Below are positions 16,859 through 25,209 of a stretch of 64,000 nt of DNA, piece by piece. Under the pieces are notes generated by a model. That model was not told the origin of the DNA and searched no databases. It worked only from the letters and a program-made list of their open reading frames with translations. The position numbers were made by a program, and so were the translations under genes. Source of the stretch: Elusimicrobiota bacterium (lineage in GTDB: Bacteria; Elusimicrobiota; Elusimicrobia; UBA1565); the NCBI GenBank assembly GCA_041660925.1, contig JBAZVI010000003.1, forward strand, positions 290,780 through 354,779, given 5' to 3'. Each line of letters opens with the position of its first letter. Positions within the stretch are counted from its first letter, which is position 1.

Positions 16859-18448
16859 CTACTGGGCGGAGGGGATGCCGTGGAGGGTGCCGACGCCGCG
16901 GTAGACGAGGCTGGAGATCTCGCGGATGATGTTGCCGCGCGCGCGCAGCCAGCGGAAGTAGTTGCGCGCGGAGTGCTTCTTCTCGATGATGCCGATGACG
17001 GCGTACGCGTAGCGGCGTCCGTCGGGACCCTGGATGGAGAGGACGCCGATGTCTCCGCAGAGACGGCTCGTGCTGCCCGTCTTGCTGTAGACCTCGGCGT
17101 CGTCGGGGACCTCGGTGCGCGTGTGCAGGCGGTCGCGCTTGGGCAGCGCCATGAGACGCTTGATCTCCTCGGCGCCCGGGAGCTCGTCCTTCCAGAGGGC
17201 GAAGAGGAAGCGCCCGTAGTCCGCCACCGACGCCTTGTTCTTGTAGGTGCGTCCTCCCGCGGGGATGTACTCGACGAGTTCGATCTCCTTGAGGACGTGC
17301 CCGTAGTGCTCGCGCAGGAGCCGCTCCACCTCCTTGGGGCCTCCCAGCTTCTGCATCGCCCAGTTCGTCTGGATGTTGCTCGAATGCTGGATCATCTTCT
17401 CGAAGCGCCGGCGCGCGTCGTCGTCGTAGGCGAGGCGGCCTTCCCGGACCTCGTGCATGAAAGCGAGCGCGATGAAGGGCTTGATGAGGCTCGCGGCCTG
17501 CAGCTTGACGTCCGTATTGATCTCGACGAGCTTCTCCCCGCTCGTGAAATCGAAGACGTACCATGCCGTCTGCTCGTCGGAGGAGATGCGCTTCATGCGG
17601 CGCAGCTGGTCGATGTACTGCTGGAGCGTGGACTCGAGCCGGCTGCGCAGCTCGACGGCGGCGGCCCGCTGTTCCGGGGTGTACGCCGGGAACGCGGCGA
17701 CGGGGGCGGTGTCGGCGGCGGGGGCGGTGGACGCGGCGACGACGGCGAGCGACGAGCCGCCGACCGCCGCGGGCAGGTCCGTGGAGATGTCGGTGCCTCC
17801 GGCCGCCTCACCCCCACCCTCTCTCCCATGGGATGGGAGAGGGGCGGCAGGCGGGGTCGCCGTCGTCATCGGGGAGGAGGGCGCGGGAGCCGTCGCGGCG
17901 GCCTGGAGGGCGGGGCTCGGAAAGGGCGCGGCGGCCGCCGTCCCGGTCGAGGGGGCGGACGGCGCGGCCGGAGCCGAGACGGCCGGCGGGAGCGGGAGCA
18001 TGACGGGGCTAGGCGTCGGCCGCTTCTTCGCCAGCGCGCGCACTTCGCGCTCGGGCAACTCGATCCAGTCGCGGTGTTCGACGACGAGCGCTTCGCCGAG
18101 TCCTCGCGCGGAGAGGACGCGGCCGTGTCCCTCCGCCGTCTGGCGGGCGCCGGCCTCGTTGCCCCGGCGCGGGTAGAGCAGCGCGTAGCCCTCCTCGAAG
18201 CGGACGATGCGCAGCTTCTTGAGCAGGGAGGAGCCGAAGACCTCTCCCAGCGTCCTGCGCCGTTCGAGGACCGCGGCGGGGTCCGCGCTCCGGAAGTAGG
18301 AGACGTCGTAGCGCACGCGGACCGGCGCTTTCGCCGCCGGCGGGGCGGCGGTTCGGGCGTGGGCACGGCGGGACTTCGGGGCCGGGGGCCGGGCTCCGGC
18401 GTTGGAGGCCGGGAGCGCGAGCAACAGCGCGCCGAGGAGGAAGCGCAT
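16859..18448 (-). CDS. Exported class A beta-lactamase/penicillin-binding-fold serine hydrolase
   Basis: A 529-residue exported protein. A signal peptide (1-20) is followed by an unidentified domain (about 40-150), an Ala/Pro-rich linker (about 155-250), and a C-terminal domain of the class A beta-lactamase fold: 'SLIK' with nucleophile Ser320 and Lys323, 'SSN' near 355 in place of SDN, and 'KTGS' near 456. It could be a D,D-peptidase or endopeptidase acting on peptidoglycan rather than a drug-hydrolysing enzyme; I see no convincing class A Glu166 motif. The linker contains an in-frame copy of the dispersed palindromic repeat. ATG 18448 overlaps the stop of the zinc-ribbon gene, making it the last gene of the Exb/Ton operon. 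Confidence 0.8.
   Translation of the reverse strand: MRFLLGALLLALPASNAGARPPAPKSRRAHARTAAPPAAKAPVRVRYDVSYFRSADPAAVLERRRTLGEVFGSSLLKKLRIVRFEEGYALLYPRRGNEAGARQTAEGHGRVLSARGLGEALVVEHRDWIELPEREVRALAKKRPTPSPVMLPLPPAVSAPAAPSAPSTGTAAAAPFPSPALQAAATAPAPSSPMTTATPPAAPLPSHGREGGGEAAGGTDISTDLPAAVGGSSLAVVAASTAPAADTAPVAAFPAYTPEQRAAAVELRSRLESTLQQYIDQLRRMKRISSDEQTAWYVFDFTSGEKLVEINTDVKLQAASLIKPFIALAFMHEVREGRLAYDDDARRRFEKMIQHSSNIQTNWAMQKLGGPKEVERLLREHYGHVLKEIELVEYIPAGGRTYKNKASVADYGRFLFALWKDELPGAEEIKRLMALPKRDRLHTRTEVPDDAEVYSKTGSTSRLCGDIGVLSIQGPDGRRYAYAVIGIIEKKHSARNYFRWLRARGNIIREISSLVYRGVGTLHGIPSAQ
17806..17842. repeat. Dispersed palindromic repeat, copy B, in frame inside a gene
   Basis: Reads CTCACCC, CCACCCTCTCTCCC, ATGGGAT, GGGAGAGGG on the plus strand. 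It lies within the Pro/Ala-rich linker of the serine hydrolase and encodes 'PLPSHGREGGG', the type of peptide that such repeats yield when translated. Confidence 0.7.
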
Positions 18449-18609
18449 CAGCGGGGCTTCTCCTCTACGGGGGCGCGGCAGAAGAGGCAGAAGCGGTCCA
18501 TGCAGCTGGGGCAGAACCAGGAGCCGCACTTCGTGCAGCGGAACCAACGCTTCACGAGGGACATGTTCTTGCAGCACTTCGCGCAGCTCTCGTTGGCCAT
18601 GTCGTTCAT
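18448..18609 (-). CDS. 53-residue double zinc-ribbon/RING-like small protein
   Basis: A very short gene held in place by overlaps at both ends: ATG 18609 overlaps the TonB-like stop, and its stop overlaps the hydrolase start. The protein has four CxxC pairs (C9/C12, C25/C28, C33/C36, C41/C44) with an aromatic 'RWFRCTKCGSWFC' core, so it should bind two zinc ions, possibly in a cross-brace. It has no signal peptide. I do not recognise a named family. Conserved Cys spacing and the tight operon position argue that it is a real gene. Confidence 0.75.
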   Translation of the reverse strand: MNDMANESCAKCCKNMSLVKRWFRCTKCGSWFCPSCMDRFCLFCRAPVEEKPR

Positions 18610-19364
18610 CCCGAACGGAAGTTGACGTGCACGCGGAGGAAGGGCTCCGGGAAGCCGGAGGGCAGGGGAGGGAAAGGCCCGGCCTCGCGCGCGGCGCTGA
18701 GCGCGGCATAGTCGAAGCCGCCGTCTCCCGAGCTCGTCTCGATGAGGAGGTCCACGACCCCGCCGTCGCGCAGGACGGTGAACGCGATGCCGCACTCGCC
18801 GGCGAGGTCCGGCATCCGCTTCGCCCAGCGGTCCCACAGGGAGGAGCGCATCGAGGTCAGGTACCACGGGTACGGGAAGTTGGGCATGTCCGGGGCGACG
18901 GAGCCGCCCGACCCCGGCCCGACCGAGAGGCCCTTGGAGGCGGAGGGCGGCGCCTCGGCGGCGGGGGCCGGGGCGGTCCGGCGCTCGGGCTTCGCGTCGG
19001 GGCTTTCGAGGATGCTCGGGCGAGGCAGCGAGCGCTGCAGGCGCCGGACGGGGAAGGCGTCGGGGTCCCGCAGCGGCGCGGGCTTCGCGGCGGCCGGCCG
19101 GGCGGCCGGCGGGGCGGAGGGCCTCGCGCCGGCCTCGCGGTCGCGGTTCTGGATGGTCCCGGTCGCGCCGATGAAGTCGATGCGGTAGACCTGCTCCGGC
19201 TTCACCCAGTGCGCCTGCACGAGCGCGAAGAGGGCGACGGCGGCGGCGCCGTGGGCGAGGGCGGAGCGCAGCAGGAACGGGTTGAGGGCGGCGTCGCCGA
19301 GCCCCGCGTCGCGCAGGACCTCCCGCGCGGCGTCCCGGGGGCTCAGGCGGACGGCGGTCGTCAT
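18606..19364 (-). CDS. TonB/TolA-type energy-transducing periplasmic protein
   Basis: A 252-residue protein with a single membrane helix (about 33-51), a Pro/Ala-rich periplasmic linker (75-150), and a TonB/TolA C-terminal fold: 'GIAFTVLRDGGVVDLLIETS', 'FDYAALSAAREAGPFPPLP' and a final 'LRVHVNF' strand. With the ExbB- and ExbD-like proteins encoded just upstream it forms a proton-motive-force-driven complex that reaches across the periplasm. The set could act as Tol (cell division) or Ton (uptake); no TolB or Pal is adjacent, so the choice is open. Confidence 0.85.
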   Translation of the reverse strand: MTTAVRLSPRDAAREVLRDAGLGDAALNPFLLRSALAHGAAAVALFALVQAHWVKPEQVYRIDFIGATGTIQNRDREAGARPSAPPAARPAAAKPAPLRDPDAFPVRRLQRSLPRPSILESPDAKPERRTAPAPAAEAPPSASKGLSVGPGSGGSVAPDMPNFPYPWYLTSMRSSLWDRWAKRMPDLAGECGIAFTVLRDGGVVDLLIETSSGDGGFDYAALSAAREAGPFPPLPSGFPEPFLRVHVNFRSG

Positions 19365-19768
19365 CCTTCCGGCACCACCGCGATGCCGAGCTTGCCGACG
19401 CCGAGCTTCTTGGCGGCGTCGAGCACGCGGACGACGCGCTCGACCTCGACGACCCGGTCGGCCTGGACGAGCAGCGTCTTGGAGGCGGCGCCGCCGAGCA
19501 GGAGCGCGAGCTCCCGCTCCAGGCGGTCGGGCCGCACGTCGCGCCCGTCCACGGTCACGCGTCCGTCGCGTCCGAGCTGAACGCGCACGGTGGACTCGAC
19601 GGGGACCGGGGAGCCCGCGGTCGAGGAGGGCAGGCGCACGGTGAGCTGCGACTGCACGAGGACCGGGGTGAGGATCATGAAGATGATGACGAGGATGAGC
19701 GAGACGTCGATGAGCGGGATGAGGTTCATGTCCGCCATGATGCGGCGCCGCTGGACCTTGTGGATCAT
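19361..19768 (-). CDS. ExbD/TolR-family biopolymer transport protein
   Basis: A 135-residue protein of the usual family length. A short cytoplasmic N-terminus leads into one membrane helix (about 16-38, 'LIPLIDVSLILVIIFMI') carrying the essential proton-path Asp of 'IDVSLIL'. The periplasmic domain holds 'LVQADRVVEVERVVRVLDAAKKLG', the characteristic ExbD C-terminal region. Overlaps its neighbours at both ends by 4 bp. Confidence 0.93.
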   Translation of the reverse strand: MIHKVQRRRIMADMNLIPLIDVSLILVIIFMILTPVLVQSQLTVRLPSSTAGSPVPVESTVRVQLGRDGRVTVDGRDVRPDRLERELALLLGGAASKTLLVQADRVVEVERVVRVLDAAKKLGVGKLGIAVVPEG

Positions 19769-20391
19769 GAGGGGGTCTTCTCGGTGAGGCGGTCGAGGAC
19801 CTCTTCGCTCACCCAGCGCATCTCGTCGGCGAAGTGGTTGGCCTTCGTCGTGAAGTAGTTATAGGCCACGACGGCGGGGATCGCCACGAAAAGGCCGGCC
19901 GCGGTCGCGATGAGGGCCTCGGAGATGCCGACGGCGACGACGCCCGGGCCCGCGCCGGTGGCGTGCGCGAGGTCCTTGAAGGCGCGCATGACGCCGAGCA
20001 CGGTGCCGAAGAGGCCGATGAAGGGCGCGATGCTCCCGAGCGTGCCGAGGATGGCGAGGCGCTCCTCGAGCCGCGCGGTCTGGCGGCCGATGGCGCGCTC
20101 GACGGCGTTGAGGCGCTCCTCCTTGCCGGTCGGGCCGACGAGGGCGGCCTGCACGACGCTGGAGGCCATCCCCGGGTACTGGCGGCAGAGCGCGAGGGCG
20201 TCCTTGAGCTTGTCGTCGACGACGAGGGCCCGCATGCGCTCGAGGAAGCGCGGCAGTCCGTCGAGGGAGCGGCGGAAGAAGCGGTAGCGCTCCCAGGCGA
20301 GGGCGAGCGAGTAGACGGAGAGCAGCACCAGCGGCAGCAGGGTGAAGCCGCCCGAGAGGAGATACGCCTTCAGACGGTAGAGGTAAATCAT
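19765..20391 (-). CDS. ExbB/TolQ-family proton channel protein
   Basis: A 208-residue MotA/TolQ/ExbB protein with three membrane helices: near 13-30, and the pair at about 120-145 and 160-185 ('GTLGSIAPFIGLFGTVLGVM' and 'ISEALIATAAGLFVAIPAVVAYN'). These signatures define the pore-forming partner of ExbD. It is the first gene of the exbB-exbD-tonB-zinc ribbon-hydrolase operon. A CATAAT box lies 7 nt before the ATG with no ribosome site, pointing to a leaderless transcript. Confidence 0.93.
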   Translation of the reverse strand: MIYLYRLKAYLLSGGFTLLPLVLLSVYSLALAWERYRFFRRSLDGLPRFLERMRALVVDDKLKDALALCRQYPGMASSVVQAALVGPTGKEERLNAVERAIGRQTARLEERLAILGTLGSIAPFIGLFGTVLGVMRAFKDLAHATGAGPGVVAVGISEALIATAAGLFVAIPAVVAYNYFTTKANHFADEMRWVSEEVLDRLTEKTPS

Positions 20392-20398
20392 GATTGGG

Positions 20399-20404
20399 AT
20401 TATG
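20399..20404 (-). promoter_or_regulatory. -10 box of the exbB operon (leaderless arrangement)
   Basis: CATAAT on the minus strand ends 7 nt before the exbB ATG (spacer CCCAATC, no Shine-Dalgarno). It lies in the 116-bp divergent spacer shared with moxR, where a TAGATT box (20493-20498) could serve moxR. Confidence 0.5.
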
Positions 20405-20507
20405 CCAAATCAGCGCGGCGCCCTTCCACCCGCGTCCCGAACGCGCGCGTGTGCGCGCCGCGCGCGATTTGTCACGGGCGCGCCCGTTTATGTAGATTGT
20501 GCCTATC

Positions 20508-21485
<978 letters not shown>

Positions 21486-21494
21486 GTCCTCCGC

Positions 21495-22364
21495 ATGCGC
21501 TGTCTCGACGCCGTGGAGCTGGCGAAGCTCAGGAACCTGCGCTTCGACCTGCGCCGCCTCGTCGTCGACGGACACCTCGGCGGACGCCACCGCAGCCGGC
21601 GCCGCGGCTTCGCGCAGGAGTTCGCCGAGCACCGGCTCTACGTCCCGGGCGACGAGCCGCGCCGCCTCGACTGGAAGGTCTACGCGCGCAAGGAGCGCTA
21701 CTTCGTGCGCGAGTACCAGGAGGAGAAGTCGCTGCGCGCCCAGCTCCTCCTCGACGCGTCGGGCTCGATGGCGTACGCCGACGGGGGCCGGGCCCCCAAG
21801 TGGGAGCTCGCGCGCCGCCTCGCCCTCGCGCTGGCCTATCTCGTGCTCGCCGGCGGCGACTCCGCCGGGCTCGCGCTCTTCGACGGCGACGAGCGCGCGG
21901 CCTTCCCCCCGCGCCGCGGCCTGCCGCAGCTCGACGCGATGGACCGCGCGCTCGCGGAGGCCTCCCCCTCCGGCGAGACCGACCCCGCGGTCGTCCTGCG
22001 CCGGGCCGCCGTGCGCCTGCCGCGCCGCTCGCTGGTGCTCGTCGTCAGCGACCTCCTGGGCGAGGCGACGGAGTTCCTCTCGCTGGTGCGCGCGCTGCGC
22101 GCGCGCCGCCACGAGGTCTTCGTCCTCCAGGTGCTGGACCCCTCCGAGCGCGACCTTCCCTGGGACGGCCCGACGCTCTTCGAGCCCCTCGAGGGCGGCG
22201 AGAGCCTGCGCTGCGAGGTCGGGCTCCTGCGCGCGAGCTACCGGCGCCTCTTCGACGAGCGCCAGCGCCTCTACGAGGCCGGCTTCCACTCGGCGGGCGC
22301 GCGCTACGGCGTCTTCTACACCGACGGAGACTGGACGGCCGGGCTCACGCGCCTGCTCGCATGA
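21495..22364 (+). CDS. DUF58-domain protein (MoxR partner)
   Basis: A 289-residue protein with the DUF58 core 'RLYVPGDEPRRLDWKVYAR', followed by a vWA-like fold beginning 'LLLDASGSMAY', which keeps the D-x-S-x-S MIDAS start. DUF58 proteins are the standard neighbours of MoxR ATPases and link them to membrane vWA proteins. It has no signal peptide, so it is probably cytoplasmic. Its stop overlaps the start of the BatA-like gene. Confidence 0.9.
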   Translation: MRCLDAVELAKLRNLRFDLRRLVVDGHLGGRHRSRRRGFAQEFAEHRLYVPGDEPRRLDWKVYARKERYFVREYQEEKSLRAQLLLDASGSMAYADGGRAPKWELARRLALALAYLVLAGGDSAGLALFDGDERAAFPPRRGLPQLDAMDRALAEASPSGETDPAVVLRRAAVRLPRRSLVLVVSDLLGEATEFLSLVRALRARRHEVFVLQVLDPSERDLPWDGPTLFEPLEGGESLRCEVGLLRASYRRLFDERQRLYEAGFHSAGARYGVFYTDGDWTAGLTRLLA

Positions 22365-24472
22365 TCACCTTCCTGGCGCCGAAGCTCCTGTGGGCGCTGC
22401 CGCTGGCGGCGGCGCCGGTGCTGCTCCACCTCCTCTTCCTGCGCCGCGCCGCGCGCCGTCCCTTCAGCGACCTCGCGCTCCTGCGCGCCGCGTACCGCCG
22501 CGCGATGCCCTCGACCCGCCTGCGTCAGTGGCTGCTGCTCGCTCTGCGCGTCCTCGCGCTCGCCTCTCTCGTCGCCGCCTTCGCGCGCCCCGTGCTGCGC
22601 CCGGGCGCCCGGGCCGCCGGCGGCGCGGAGGACGGGCTCGACGCGGTCCTGCTCGTGGATTCCTCGTGGTCGATGCGCGCAGAGGAGAACGGGCGTCCGC
22701 GTTTCGAGGGCGCCGCCGCCTCCGCCCGGGAGTTCCTGCGCCTGCTGCGCCCGGCCGACCGAGCGGCGCTCTCCGCGTTCTCCGCCGGCCTCGACGGAGA
22801 GCTCCGCTGGAGCGCGGACCGCCCGGCCGCGGAGGCCGCGCTCGAGCGCATGCGCCCGGGCTGGAAGGGTACCGACCTGCGCCGCGCACTCGAGGACGCC
22901 TACCGCTTCCTCGAGCGCGAGCGCGGCGCGCGAGGGCGGCGGCGCGCCATCGTCCTCTTCTCCGACGGCGCCCGCCATGCGCTGCGGACCCTGCCCTCCG
23001 GCGGGCTCGAGCGGCTCGAGGGCTGGGACCCGGAGGTCGTCGTGCTCGGTCTGCGCTGGGGGTCCTCGCCGGCCAACGCCGCGGTGCGCGAGGTCCGTCC
23101 CGCGACGGGGGGCGAGCGGCCCGGATTCGCGGCGCGCCTGGAGTCCTACGGTTCCTCCGGGAGCGCGGGGCTCGACCTCTGGCTGCGCGGACGCCGCGTC
23201 GAACGCCGCGAGGTCTCTCTCGGGGACGGCACCCCTCGGGTGGAGGAGTTCCAGGCCGACGCCCCTCTCGACGGCTCGCTCAGCGGCCGCCTCGAGCTGC
23301 GGCGCGACGCGCTCGCCGCCGACGACGCCTGGCACCTCGCGCTGAAGGTCGAGCCCCGCCCGCGCATCCTCTACCTGCACGGGGGCCCCGACGCGCTCGC
23401 CGCGGGGCGCGGCGGCTGGTTCCTGCGCGAGCTCCTCTCCGAGGGCGGACGGCTGCCCTTCCGGCTCGACGAGGCCGACGGCGGGCGCCTGCGCCAGCTG
23501 CGTCTGGAGGACTACGCCGCCGTCGTCCTCGACGACTTCAAGGAGGTCCCGCCCGAGGTCGCCGAACCGCTCAAGCGGCACGTCCTGCGCGGCGGCGGAC
23601 TCTGGGTCTTGGCGGGCTCCCGCGCCGCCCCTTCGGCGCGCTCGAGCGCCGAAGGGGCGGCGCGAGAGGAGAACGACCTGCGCGCCGAGAACTCGTTCGG
23701 CGCGCTCGCGCCGCTGCTGCCGGGCCGCCTCGGCGCCGCCTATGCCCCCCCCGCCGCCGGGCTGAGGCCCGAGGAGGTCGAGGACGAGGCTCCCGGCCGC
23801 GGCCGCTTCCGCTGGGCGGACTTCGAGCTCTCCGGCGTCGTCCTCGGGCGCCGCTACGCGCTCGAGCCGGCCGCGGACGCGCGGATCCGCCTGCGCGACG
23901 GAGCCGGCGAGCCCCTCCTCGTGGAGGGCTCCTTCGGGCGCGGGCGCGTGCTGCTCTGGGCCTCCTCCTTCGATCTGCGCTGGACGAACCTGGCGCTCAA
24001 GCCCGCCTTCGCCGCCCTCGTCGAGACCTCGCTCGCGCGCCTGAGCGCCTACGGCGGGGAGGGGCGCTGGGACGCGGTGCTCGTCGGCGAGCCGTACGCG
24101 CGCGAGTGGCGCGCGGGCGCGCAGACCCCCGCCCGGGTCTCGGTGCTCGCGCCCGACGGCCGCCGCTCGACGCTCGTCGTGCGCGAGCGACGGGCCGTCT
24201 ACGCCGATACGCGCGAACCCGGACTCTATTGGATGCGTCCGGAAGGCGGCGAGGGAGAGGCGGAGCCCTTCGCCGTCAACCTCGACCGCTCCGGCGGGGA
24301 GGGCGACCTGCGCGCGGATTCCCCGCCCTGGCCGCTCATGCGCCTGGAGGCGCTGCGCGAGGACTTCCTCCTCGCCGTCTATGGACGCGAGGCGCGCACG
24401 CTCGCGCTCGCCTGCGCGCTGCTGCTGCTGGGGCTCGAGCTCGTCCTGACGCGGACGGGGAGGCCTTCATGA
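22361..24472 (+). CDS. BatA-like membrane vWA protein
   Basis: A 703-residue protein. The N-terminal BatA helix 'FLAPKLLWALPLAAAPVLLHLL' (3-24) is followed by a second helix (about 50-75), a vWA domain with an intact MIDAS start 'DSSWS' (about 92-96), a long extracytoplasmic region with a GATase-like segment, and a last helix near 680-698. Such proteins work with MoxR/DUF58 in envelope maturation or stress tolerance in many bacteria. Residues 421-434 are encoded by a perfect 19-bp inverted repeat (23621-23664). Overlaps both neighbours by 4 bp. Confidence 0.85.
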   Translation: MITFLAPKLLWALPLAAAPVLLHLLFLRRAARRPFSDLALLRAAYRRAMPSTRLRQWLLLALRVLALASLVAAFARPVLRPGARAAGGAEDGLDAVLLVDSSWSMRAEENGRPRFEGAAASAREFLRLLRPADRAALSAFSAGLDGELRWSADRPAAEAALERMRPGWKGTDLRRALEDAYRFLERERGARGRRRAIVLFSDGARHALRTLPSGGLERLEGWDPEVVVLGLRWGSSPANAAVREVRPATGGERPGFAARLESYGSSGSAGLDLWLRGRRVERREVSLGDGTPRVEEFQADAPLDGSLSGRLELRRDALAADDAWHLALKVEPRPRILYLHGGPDALAAGRGGWFLRELLSEGGRLPFRLDEADGGRLRQLRLEDYAAVVLDDFKEVPPEVAEPLKRHVLRGGGLWVLAGSRAAPSARSSAEGAAREENDLRAENSFGALAPLLPGRLGAAYAPPAAGLRPEEVEDEAPGRGRFRWADFELSGVVLGRRYALEPAADARIRLRDGAGEPLLVEGSFGRGRVLLWASSFDLRWTNLALKPAFAALVETSLARLSAYGGEGRWDAVLVGEPYAREWRAGAQTPARVSVLAPDGRRSTLVVRERRAVYADTREPGLYWMRPEGGEGEAEPFAVNLDRSGGEGDLRADSPPWPLMRLEALREDFLLAVYGREARTLALACALLLLGLELVLTRTGRPS
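23621..23664. repeat. In-frame 19-bp perfect palindrome inside the BatA-like gene
   Basis: CGCGCCGCCCCTTCGGCGC (23621-23639), a 6-nt loop GCTCGA, then the exact complement (23646-23664). It codes for a Ser/Ala/Arg-rich loop. Confidence 0.9.
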
Positions 24473-25209
24473 AGACGCCCGTCTTCCTCGCGGCCCTCCT
24501 GGCGCTCTCCGCCGCCCCGCCGCTGCGCGCCGAGCCGCCCGGCGAGCGCTTCGTGTGGTCGCAGTGGCGCCACTCCGGGGGCTGGGACCCCTACCCCGGC
24601 GTGCACCGCGAGGTCGCTGCGTTCCTGACGAGCGTCACGAGCGTGCTCTGCGCCGACGAGCGCCGCGAACTCGATCTCTCGGACCCCGCGCTCTTCTCGA
24701 CGCCGATGCTCGTGCTCTCCGGACGCCAGGAGCCGCCGCCGCTGCAGGAGGAGGAGCGGCGCGTCCTGCGCGACTGGCTCGGCGCCGGCGGCTTCCTCTG
24801 GATCGACGACGCCTCCGGCCTCAAGGTCTCCCCCTTCGACCGCTGGGTGCGCTCCACGCTGCGAACGGCGCTCCCCGACGCCGAGCTCCGGCCGCTGCCG
24901 CAGGACCACGTCCTCTTCAAGACCTTCTTCCTCGCGCGCCGCGTCGGCGGCCGGGCGAGCGTCTCCGGCGTCGTCGAGGGCGTCGACTGGGGCGGCCGCA
25001 CCGCCGTCGTGTACACGCGCGACGACGTTCTCGGGGCCCTGGCCAGGGACCCGCTCGGCCGCCCGGTCTACGAACTCGGCGAGGCGCGGCGGCTCGACGC
25101 GCGCAAGCTGACGCTCAACATCGTCATGTACGCGCTGACCGGCAGCTACAAGGCCGACGCCGTGCACCAGCCCTTCATCCTCGAGAAGATGCGGCAGGGA
25201 ACGCCGTGA
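24469..25209 (+). CDS. Exported DUF4159-domain protein
   Basis: A 246-residue protein with a signal peptide (1-21, ending 'PLRAE'). The body matches DUF4159: 'VWSQWRHSGGWDPYPGV', 'LFSTPMLVLSG', 'LRDWLGAGGFLWIDDA' and 'LTLNIVMYALTG'. This family is regularly encoded beside MoxR, DUF58 and BatA-like genes, and its fold resembles class I glutamine amidotransferases without their catalytic Cys. Function is unknown. Exported, overlapping both neighbours. Confidence 0.85.
   Translation: MKTPVFLAALLALSAAPPLRAEPPGERFVWSQWRHSGGWDPYPGVHREVAAFLTSVTSVLCADERRELDLSDPALFSTPMLVLSGRQEPPPLQEEERRVLRDWLGAGGFLWIDDASGLKVSPFDRWVRSTLRTALPDAELRPLPQDHVLFKTFFLARRVGGRASVSGVVEGVDWGGRTAVVYTRDDVLGALARDPLGRPVYELGEARRLDARKLTLNIVMYALTGSYKADAVHQPFILEKMRQGTP

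Noticed and set aside
16470..16904. Short plus-strand reading frames in the tRNA-Ser to hydrolase gap
   Set aside because: No ribosome sites, no recognisable product, and they overlap the hydrolase end.
21784..21798. GGGGGCCGGGCCCCC palindrome in the DUF58 gene
   Set aside because: Too short and GC-trivial to count with the in-frame palindromes.
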